From NCBI GenBank assembly GCA_020650975.1, contig JAIPMN010005165.1, positions 1 to 27,800 on the forward strand: a DNA stretch of 27,800 nucleotides, in the 5' to 3' direction. Shown one piece after another: positions 11,001 to 17,148 of this stretch. This DNA is from Apostichopus californicus (lineage: Eukaryota; Echinodermata; Holothuroidea; Aspidochirotida; Stichopodidae). The position numbers and the translations under genes are program-made. How positions within the stretch are numbered: the first letter of the stretch is position 1; each line of letters begins with the position of its first letter. Below the pieces are notes generated by a model. It worked only from the letters and a program-made list of their open reading frames with translations. It made no database searches and was not told the DNA's origin.

Positions 11001-13175
11001 TATGTCGTCCAGTTACAGAAATGTTGACAATTGACCATTCATAATCATGGATGTTAAATATGAATCTAAGAGACTGACTTCGGTCAGCTTGCGGCTTTGA
11101 TAAGCCAATGATGACTTCTTCGTGAGTTCCTGCTTGCAGGAGGATCTAAAATACATACAAATACATACAAAATGTTGCTGAAAGTTCTGGTATGGCTTTG
11201 CAACAATTCGATGGCGCTTGACCATCTGTTCTTCATAAAAACAAAATTAAAACCCGATACGAAATGCAACTTTTAATTAATCCCTTTTATTTATATTCTA
11301 ATTCCTGTCTTACCAGTAGTGAGTGGCATTAATCAGTCATTTTCAATCATTTCTGTTGTTTATGTAGCTGGAGCCTTCAGTATATCCAGTCCGAGTTCAG
11401 AGGTCAGCTTCCAAAGCATTACGATTCCAGTCCAGATGCCACCAGACTCATACCAACAGAAATGAACGACTTAAATAAAGAGGAACCTTCCAGATATGTA
11501 TGTTTACATTTTCAAAAAAATATTGAAAAATAACAAGAATAACAAAAATATAAGATTATTGTCATGTTTCTTTTTGTGCACATAATGAATATTGAGAGGG
11601 TATGAAGCATACAACCCAGGGAGTCTGGACTGCCAAGTCCCTACAATGAATAGTTATTGCACTGTAGAAACCCAGGAGTCCGGACTGCCAAGTCCCCACC
11701 ATTGACAATTATTGCACTGGAAAAACCCAGGAGTCTGGAGTGCCAAGTCCCCACCATGGACAATTATGGCATCAGACACACCCAGGAGTCTGGGTCCCCA
11801 CCATGGACAATTATGGCACCGGAGACACCCAGGGGTCTGGAGTGCCAAGTCCTCAACCATGGACAATTATGGCACTGGACACACCCAGGGGTCTGGAGTG
11901 CCAAGTCCCCACCATGGACAGTTATGGCACTGGATACCTTTCTTGTTTTCATATTTCCTTGAGAATTTTGAGAATACATTATGCTTTATCTTATATGTCC
12001 TTGAGCCTCCTAAGGCTGTAGCCTAGCTCCCTTCTATCAGCCCTGTATGAAACATATTACCCCACAACAGACTGTGAACTTTATTTAACTAATGAGGGTT
12101 AATCAATATAAGGGGTTTCCATTTTTCTCCTGTTTTTCTTCTCAGATCGATGTTAAAAAGTGCCATTACCTCATAGACTTGGATTTACCTCAGGTATCTG
12201 ACAGAGAACCCCGGTATTCTCAGGATACCGAGAACTGGCAACTGGTTCTAACTTCTCCCTTTCTAGATGTTCAAATGTAAGTTTTAGTACTATCGAATTA
12301 CGTTATCATATCTAATAGAGGCAACATACCTCAAATCCAGTTGTTTTGCACAGTAGACAAGAAGACTGCAATTGTCATTATTTCTGCAGCAACCATATGA
12401 CATACCTGTAGGGTTATTGGGATCATGTGGTAACTGTAGCAACCATGTGATTAATCTGCAATGTTCATGTCATTAATTACAGGAATGCAATTCATTGTAA
12501 GAATCAATTCTTGCAGACATTGCATATGCTGCCACCATGTGATAGATCGGCAAGAAACTTGTAATAGATATTCAAAACTGTCACAGATTTCAAGAACCAT
12601 GTGACAGCTTTCAAGAACCATGTGATAGATTTCAAGAACCATGTTATAGATTTCAAGAAACCATGTGATAGCTTTACAGCTATTATGCGGTAGTGATTGT
12701 TGCAAACCTGATGATCGTTGCTGACCATCTATTACAGGGTTGTTGCAGATTTATCACATCGCTCTTGAGGAATTAATCACTCTGTTTGTGGCAGATCTAT
12801 GGTCTTAGAAGATCTATCATTATCTTTTAGGAACCATGTGCATTGTTTTCAAAAACTTGCATAAGAACAGTTGAAAATCCCAATGCTGTTGCACAGTATA
12901 GAAAAAAGAAAGCAATTATCAGAAATTTGATAGTCAGTCAGTCAGTCAGTGGGTAGAAACAGAAAATCTATTTATCTCTCTTTCGAGTCTAATTATTCCT
13001 ACGAACTAGACTGGACTTGCCAATAATTTATCATTTTGTGTCTCTTTTCAGGTCACCCAAGCTGTACCGTTCCTTCTACATTCCGTTCCTCTCTAGAAGA
13101 AGAAATATGTTTGCTAACTACAATATCCTCAAAACGAGGCGACGGAAGGGAAAGAAGAAAGTGGCAACGCCTTAA
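1978..13175 (+). CDS. ALG9: ALG9 alpha-1,2-mannosyltransferase, complete, 17 coding exons
   Basis: Multi-pass ER membrane GT22 (GT-C fold) enzyme that transfers mannose from dolichol-phosphate-mannose to the lumenal lipid-linked oligosaccharide, adding the seventh and ninth mannoses in N-glycan precursor assembly. The 17 exons give 1764 nt, or 587 residues plus TAA; human ALG9 is 611. Family landmarks run in order: the acidic first-lumenal-loop motif DETFNYWEP (residues 57-65, Asp57-Glu58 the expected catalytic/DE pair), GFQTWEYSP, EPWMFYF with NGFLNFNVAF, HKEERF split across exons 11/12 (342-347), GKEWYRFPS, and EPSRY. The C-terminus is basic (RRRKGKKKVATP). All introns are GT-AG and all phases agree. 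Exon 1 is inferred from phase and an in-frame upstream stop; the other exons are supported by clear similarity to recalled human ALG9. ALG12 and PIG-B share the fold but not these motifs. Confidence 0.95.
3060..3195 (+). CDS. ALG9: ALG9 exon 2
   Basis: Residues 20-65. Contains the first membrane segment (AIKLLIAARFTAALM) and the lumenal motif SDCDETFNYWEP. The frame is closed by a stop at 3004, so a separate upstream exon is required. Confidence 0.95.
3647..3781 (+). CDS. ALG9: ALG9 exon 3
   Basis: Residues 66-110, reading THYLLYGKGFQTWEYSP and then AIRSYAYLFLHA. This is one of the best conserved blocks of ALG9. It is phase 0 on both sides and has a GTAGGT donor. Confidence 0.96.
4160..4230 (+). 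CDS. ALG9: ALG9 exon 4
   Basis: Residues 111-133, a hydrophobic membrane segment matching human LVFYFLRCLLAFVSCICE (here LVFFFVRCLLGFVCAFCE). GTGAGA donor. Confidence 0.95.
4733..4821 (+). CDS. ALG9: ALG9 exon 5
   Basis: Residues 134-163, a loop with KNFGPNVARW followed by a membrane segment ending FSTGMFISGT. GTGAGT donor. Confidence 0.95.
5051..5110 (-). repeat. tRNA-like SINE head or tRNA pseudogene
   Basis: Read on the minus strand it begins GCTGTACAGCTCAGTTAG (A-box-like), continues through AGCACTTG, and reaches AGGTCGCTAGTTTGAGCCC (B-box-like). The tail is a run of TTACC units. The D- and T-arm consensus is recognisable, but there is no closed cloverleaf. It sits in ALG9 intron 5, antisense, and is a different family from the three sense-oriented SINEs. 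Confidence 0.4.
5197..5270 (+). CDS. ALG9: ALG9 exon 6
   Basis: Residues 164-188. YLPSSFSMYMTMISMAGWY aligns with the human LPSSFCMYTTLIAMTGWY block. GTAAGA donor. Confidence 0.95.
5466..5527 (+). CDS. ALG9: ALG9 exon 7
   Basis: Residues 189-208. A membrane segment ending WPFACIIG, equivalent to human WPFSAALG. GTAAGC donor. Confidence 0.94.
6005..6385. repeat. Five-copy 76-77 bp tandem repeat in ALG9 intron 7
   Basis: Units start at 6005, 6081, 6158, 6235 and 6311, each opening (C/T)CAAGTTAACGGTTTAA or a close variant and containing ATAGGACTAACACTTACATT. Copies 1-4 are nearly identical; the fifth is more diverged and runs up to 35 bases before the exon 8 acceptor. No stable open frame crosses the units. 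Confidence 0.95.
6421..6508 (+). CDS. ALG9: ALG9 exon 8
   Basis: Residues 209-238. PIAFDCLFLRGRW followed by a hydrophobic segment. The acceptor lies about 35 bases after a five-copy tandem repeat. Confidence 0.94.
6941..7046 (+). CDS. ALG9: ALG9 exon 9
   Basis: Residues 239-273. DSYMYGKLVIAPLNIVTYN and HGPDIYG match the conserved lumenal block of ALG9. Confidence 0.96.
7318..7542 (+). mobile_element. tRNA-derived SINE, copy 1
   Basis: The degenerate tRNA-like head (CATAAGGTCCAGAGTTCAAG, then TCACTCC) is followed by the family body from TGTATGTCGTCCAGTTACAG to AATACATAC. It shares the body with copies at ~10947 and 18694 over about 150 bases. The CTGAC-TTCG-GTCAG hairpin is at 7467-7480, and GGCTT-TGAT-AAGCC at 7486-7499. 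The A-box is eroded. It lies in ALG9 intron 9 in sense orientation. Confidence 0.85.
7585..7596 (+). repeat. G12 homopolymer
   Basis: Twelve consecutive G, followed by TGTCGGGG. One of six G runs of 11 or more in the window. Confidence 0.9.
7845..7933 (+). CDS. ALG9: ALG9 exon 10
   Basis: Residues 274-303. EPWMFYFHNGFLNFNVAF and then ALVVLPVA. The GTGAGT donor at 7934 is strong, but the reading frame continues through it (see findings). Confidence 0.95.
8211..8270. repeat. ~24-bp tandem repeat in ALG9 intron 10
   Basis: Two full units of CCGGTTTGGGGCATTGAT plus a partial third (CCGGTTTACACCATTTTGGGG). A short local duplication, with no coding sense. Confidence 0.8.
8673..8792 (+). CDS. ALG9: ALG9 exon 11
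   Basis: Residues 304-343. A variable loop, then PVWLTMMPMYLWILVFFTRP and HK, the first half of the GT22 HKEERF motif. The donor is the weak GTTTAA, the least consensus-like junction in the gene. Confidence 0.93.
9343..9414 (+). CDS. ALG9: ALG9 exon 12
   Basis: Residues 344-367. EERFLFPIYPLFCLAAAVTL completes the HKEERF motif. The last 27 coding bases and the donor are repeated twice more downstream. Confidence 0.96.
9388..9650 (+). repeat. Triplicated exon 12 end plus splice donor (89-bp units)
   Basis: Units start at 9388, 9477 and 9566, exactly 89 bp apart. Each contains the last 27 coding bases of ALG9 exon 12 (AAVTLSCIQ; AAITLSCVQ; AAVTLSCVQ), a donor, and about 60 bases of intron. Only the first unit keeps GTAAGG; the copies carry GTTAGG. 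Only the first is joined to the preceding coding sequence, and the intron part has an in-frame stop, so the copies look like intronic duplicates. Confidence 0.95.
9815..9944 (+). CDS. ALG9: ALG9 exon 13
   Basis: Residues 368-410. A loop HHFISPHKKQHFTV, then a membrane segment ending LLSLSRTGALYY. The donor is GTCAGT. An earlier GT at 9930 would break the phase. Confidence 0.93.
10252..10646 (+). mobile_element. LINE 3' end (L2/CR1-like), 5'-truncated
   Basis: The frame to 10530 reads VFKARNDLAPVYLQELL, then YRPSRVLCSS, APQLWNSLPSHLK and STFQKEAKTFLF, ending at a stop. These are the typical last ~90 residues after the reverse transcriptase in L2/CR1/Rex-type non-LTR retrotransposons (FKALHGLAP...APKLWNSLP...FK..LK). 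The 3' part carries AAAAGCGCTTTACAAATTCT and an ATTATTATT tail, the usual 3' signature of this group. The reverse transcriptase and endonuclease domains are absent, so the copy is dead on arrival. It lies in ALG9 intron 13, sense orientation. Confidence 0.85.
10722..10869 (+). CDS. ALG9: ALG9 exon 14
   Basis: Residues 411-459. GYHTPLDLYPE, a short variable stretch, then GKEWYRFPSHFFLPE. This is the start of the soluble lumenal C-terminal domain. GTAAGT donor. Confidence 0.96.
10947..11169 (+). mobile_element. tRNA-derived SINE, copy 2
   Basis: The same body as the copies at 7318 and 18694. It opens near CCCGAGTTCCAGTCACTCC and ends in an AATACATAC tail. The C(TTCG)G hairpin is at 11074-11087, and CCTGC-TT-GCAGG at 11129-11140. 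The right-hand GGCTT of the switchable stem has become GACTT. The tRNA head is truncated and the A-box is lost. ALG9 intron 14, sense orientation. Confidence 0.85.
11368..11497 (+). CDS. ALG9: ALG9 exon 15
   Basis: Residues 460-503. NWSLQYIQSEFRGQLPK and then TRLIPTEMNDLNKEEPSRY, matching the human counterparts closely. GTATGT donor. Confidence 0.96.
11614..11936. repeat. ~55-bp minisatellite, six copies, ALG9 intron 15
   Basis: ACCCAGG marks unit starts at 11614, 11670, 11725, 11780, 11827 and 11883. Units hold CTGGAGTGCCAAGTCC, CACCATGGACAATTATGGCA and CTGG. One unit has lost about 8 bases. It creates overlapping repetitive open frames on both strands, none of them credible as a protein. 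Confidence 0.95.
12146..12276 (+). CDS. ALG9: ALG9 exon 16
   Basis: Residues 504-546. IDVKKCHYLIDLDL, REPRYSQDTENW and SPFLD. The conserved KCHYLVDLD-type motif is present. GTAAGT donor. Confidence 0.96.
12585..12673. repeat. ~21-bp minisatellite in ALG9 intron 16
   Basis: About four copies of AGATTTCAAGAACCATGTGAT with small changes. Related CCATGTGA words are scattered upstream to 12390. A (CAGT)n run lies nearby at 12932-12950. Confidence 0.9.
13052..13175 (+). CDS. ALG9: ALG9 exon 17 (last coding exon)
   Basis: Residues 547-587 and TAA at 13173-13175. SPKLYRSFYIPFLSRRRNMF and ANYNILKTRR match the end of human ALG9 and are followed by a Lys/Arg-rich tail. A different frame here is open to 13239 but is a shadow. 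Confidence 0.95.
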
Positions 13176-14440
13176 ATGGTTCAGAGAAATAGGGAGAAAA
13201 GCTTCCATCATTTACATGCAAGTCTTTGAGAGCTACTGATGTTCCCATAACAGGGAGGGGTTGACAGCAAATTATGAGTGAAAAACTATTCAATTCGAAG
13301 GGTATCTTCAGTTAGCAATATGAAATGATTATTAGTGGTCAAAATACGTATCATGTGGGAATACATATATTATTACAAAAATGTAAAGCAGATATGATTC
13401 TCCAAACACTGTATGAAGGAAACCTTTAACACCAAAAGCTCGTGATTTTAATATGATAGTTTATTGATTATTGATCAAATACTCTTCCTAGCAGATACAC
13501 AACTGTGAGTGTTTTACAGTAGTTTCCATACACGTTTTATTCTGTGAGGTAACAGTTTTTTTTATGTTTAACACTACTTTGATAGCAACAATTGCAGGCC
13601 ATGCTTGAGTATAACAACCAATCAATGTCTTGGAGTTAAAGCAATTTGTGATGTGAAATAAGTTTGAATAAGTGAGTGATTTTCTACCATTTTCATTCTA
13701 GACAAGAAAATTTGAATATTTTTTTAAAATATAATTTGATGACAATATTTAACCTGTTACAGAGTCTACATGCTTTAGCCTTGACAGAGGTTGTCTTTTG
13801 CTGTTGTGATCTGCTTCATTTGCTGTAGCTCGCAGAACGAAATTTCCATCATTCGATGACCTCGTGTAAAGAAATTGCCGACTTGTTCGTTGTTTCAAGT
13901 CTTGGTGATAATGATGAGGTTATGACATAACATCATTTATTAATCTCTTTGAATGATGTTTAGACTTAATTTCAGTTATCCTTGTTAAATAAAAAAAAAT
14001 TGTCCTTGTAAAATTGTAAGCTGGAATTACTATAATCACGACATGGCAAATCAACTATTGCAAAAATTGGAGAACATAAATTTTACACTCAAAGATATGC
14101 TGTTATTGTTTGGATTTTACCTCATCCGAATTATCTGGATTTATAACCAAAACCGAAGATAAGCTTTCCCTGGGGGCATCTGATTATAGGTTTCGGGTTG
14201 CAGTCTATTTCAAGATTTTTTGTTTGTATGTGTATGCTAATGTTTGACTTTTCTGTGAATCGATCCAATTCACAAGTTTGACATAATCTAATCATAGTCT
14301 TTAGGTGTTGTTGGAATTCAAGTCACCAATGATTGTATCTGAAATTATGCCCAAAACAAAGCAGCTGACATGTATATGATGTTATGTTGTTAGTTTACTA
14401 CTTAAGCAACTTTTGATATATTATTGGTAAATAAAGTTTG
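13176..14440 (+). other. Probable ALG9 3' UTR and flank
   Basis: AT-rich and non-coding. AATAAA hexamers occur at 13988-13993 and 14430-14435; the second is followed at once by GT-rich sequence (GTTTGTGGGTTTGGGT), which is suggestive of a downstream element. The true cleavage site is not decidable by eye. Confidence 0.5.
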
Positions 14441-16166
14441 TGGGTTTGGGTCTCAAGACTACAACAAGTACTCACTCCTTCAAATGTTTCATTCTTTGTT
14501 TAATATTGTTATTACAAGATATGTCTAGTGTGACTGTCTAGAGACCACAATTTACCATATGTGGTTTAAAATTGTATTTCAATTTGTGGATGTGAAACCT
14601 GATTTTCAAAACAACTATTACACAGGCAGTTCTCTACCAAATACTGTTTTCTACCATTCTTAAGATTACTCTGGTAAATTCACACTCTCTGAAAAACTAT
14701 ATATTCAAAGCTGGATAATTTTTTGATCGTTTGAAAAGAGCACACACACAAATTAGAATGCAAAAATGCATTGTGGTTTCGATGATGTTACATGAGCAGT
14801 TTTCTTCATGAATCTGATGTAATGTATAGTGAGGGTGTACATGTTTACAAGGGTTTCACGATTTGACCTATGATGACCCCAAATGACCTTTGACCACCAA
14901 AAACAATGGGTGTCTTTAACTCAATGTGGTACTTCTACACACTAAATTAGAGGTCAGCCCAAGCTTCCAGTATTGAGATATCATGATTACAAGGTAAAAA
15001 AGGGGGGCCGAATATCGAGTCATCCAATAAACTCTACGAATAATTAAAACAAACACAAAGATACTTTGTTTTTACTCAGCTTCTTAATGTTTCATCAACA
15101 CACAATAAAGTTACAGATTATGCTTGAATATCATGTCAACATTTATTTAATACTTTGTATTACCTTTTACATCATACAAAATGACAAACGTATTCCTTAG
15201 TTGTGTAGGAGTCACTAAACAATATCCTGACAAGAATTAAAACATCCCACACTTTTCTTCAAATAATAATTAAAAAAACTTAAGTATTAGTATGACTTTT
15301 GTGGACCAATGGTATAAACGAAATGGAAAAATCATTTACAGGCTATCTTTCCAATTTAATGAAGGATTTTTTCTATCACTTTGCTCAGGAAGTGTGACTT
15401 GCTAAAGTAGTTTCACTGAGACAATCTGAGAGGTTAATAATTCTGCCAATAACTTCTCACATTATTTTCTCTTAAGACCGTTTCTAAGCCAACAAACAAT
15501 GTGGAACAGAACTACATTTTTCTACAGAAAAGATATTTGATGTTAAACTTACAACATACTGATATATCCTATTCCCCTGGAAGGTATAAAACCTCCATCC
15601 CTCCCCTAGCCCCCCTTGCCCCCTACCCTACCCTCCCCTTCACTACACTCTTCATTGATAATAATCATATTAACAACACTAATCATTTGCTGGAAAGAAA
15701 GATCCTACAACTTTCTCAATGGCTTGTATCCATGGGCTATTTTATTAATCACAGTACTGGGTCACTTTAACTACACAACCTGATTATTTATTATACAATG
15801 ACTGTAAGAGCCAAATGCAACACCTTACAAACTGGAAACTTCAAACACTTGACCATTACCGCACTGAGGCCAGATAGCCTTACACGACAAACTACTGAAG
15901 GGGTTCATAACACTGCGACGTGGTTAAACAGAAGAAGCATTGTAAAGTCTTGTAGTAGAATCTAATTTTGAAGGCCAACTTTGGGGAAAATGATTAAACA
16001 TAATGTGTGGCAGAACATTGATTATATGTATTTGATGGAATTAAACTATTCATTTCTTAAATCAGCTTTATCATTAAACTTTTGTAGCACGACTGGCACA
16101 AATTAAGATCTGTTCAGATAGTCTCTGCCCAGCAAAGGAGAATTCTGACCATGTTACCCTTGTTTA
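14441..16166. other. Intergenic stretch between convergent genes
   Basis: Apart from the TGACC-rich repeat I see no gene. Contents are AT-rich sequence and a C-rich block at 15599-15640 (G4-prone on the minus strand). Frames here, such as the 89-codon one at 15501-15770, are low complexity and lack family motifs. Confidence 0.5.
14850..15010. repeat. Old interspersed repeat rich in TGACC words
   Basis: TTTGACCTATGATGACCCC, then AAATGACCTTTGACCACC, followed by GAGATATCATGATTACAAGG. The wording resembles a dispersed repeat I associate with marine invertebrate genomes; that is memory, not a search. It contains four TGACC half-sites, two of which form a direct repeat with one spacer (14884-14896). 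Confidence 0.4.
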
Positions 16167-16168
16167 GA

Positions 16169-16574
16169 GTATATACCAGTGTTTGCATTAGGATGAGTGA
16201 TTGCAGGATTCTGGCAGTTTATCACAAGGTCTCGCAAAAATATTTTGTCTTCGGGGGGGGGGGGGGAATTGCCCGCAACGATTCCTGGTACTTCCCACAA
16301 CACTTGTACCATGGCTGTAGTTATAAAACTTGCCAATAACAAGCAGGATATTATAAAGTTTTCTTGATTTTTGTTAAGACCATTTGTACTGCACTGTATG
16401 TACTATATGTGCGCTAAATCTTGGTACCGGCATGTGGACATACATCTAACTACTAATATCATGGAATCCCCCACCCCCCCTCCTCCAAGTTTTGTGTTGA
16501 AAATCTCCCCCGAAATAAAGTGACTGGTGGAATTCCCCCCTTTTTACCATCCTAGCGCTAACACTGGTATATAC
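16169..16574. mobile_element. MITE-like inverted-repeat element (candidate)
   Basis: The left arm 16169-16195 (GTATATACCAGTGTTTGC, then ATTAGGATG) and the right arm 16548-16574 are reverse complements at 24 of 27 positions, about 350 bases apart. The interior holds G14 (16253-16266) and C-rich tracts. I could not see a target-site duplication, and there is no transposase. It could instead be two diverged repeats inserted head to head. Confidence 0.45.
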
Positions 16575-16626
16575 CATGAAATGCAAACTTCTATTCAGAA
16601 CACAGCCTTCAATTATAGTCTTCCGC

Positions 16627-16632
16627 TTTATT
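16627..16632 (-). promoter_or_regulatory. Candidate PSMD1 polyadenylation signal
   Basis: TTTATT on the plus strand reads AATAAA in PSMD1 orientation, about 440 bases after the stop. An alternative AATAAA overlaps the stop codon itself (17076-17071). Confidence 0.3.
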
Positions 16633-17071
16633 AGACTCATTTCAAAATAACAATTAACTTGAATCTTTAAGCTCCTTATATATAAAAACTGTTCATTTTC
16701 TTATACATCAGTAATGATATTTTTGCAATGTAGGGTTATCTTCCAGTAAAAAATATTTCTCAAACAATCTTTTCCTTCCACCTCTTTAGCAATATACTTT
16801 CCTGCCAGGTATCTTTGGACCCCACGATGCAACGTTTCCTAGATGTCGTCCACAGATAAATGTTCCATACACTTTGCCACTGGGGGTTAGCGACACTGGG
16901 TTCCTAGTGTAACTTGCTGACATTTGTCGATGACTGTAACCTTATTAATATCATCTGTTTTCAACTTACAAAACAAATAACACACCATTGAAAGTCTCTA
17001 CATCATCTGGGAGATTGCTTTCTCTCCATCATCCTCTGATGATGATGATGACCAAGCATAGGAGTTGGTCT

Positions 17072-17148
17072 TTATTCTTCCTCCTTAAATTCAAATGGCT
17101 CGGGAGGCTCTGGCTCCTGTTCCTCCTCTTCCATCTTCGGTCCTCCCG
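17072..17148 (-). CDS. PSMD1: PSMD1 terminal coding exon
   Basis: Visible residues 352-376 and TAA at 17074-17072. Reads [20 protein letters not shown] and ends KEEE. In human PSMD1 the equivalent tail ends FEYIDD and docks in the Rpn13 Pru domain. The stop codon lies inside an AATAAA hexamer. Confidence 0.95.

Noticed and set aside
11657-12026. Overlapping repetitive open frames on both strands (about 70-104 codons)
   Set aside because: They are produced by the 55-bp minisatellite in an ALG9 intron. All frames stay open because the unit lacks stops, and no protein family is recognisable.
12451-12728. Minus-strand frames with repeated ITWFLKS/HMVLES segments
   Set aside because: Generated by the 21-bp CCATGTGAT minisatellite in ALG9 intron 16.
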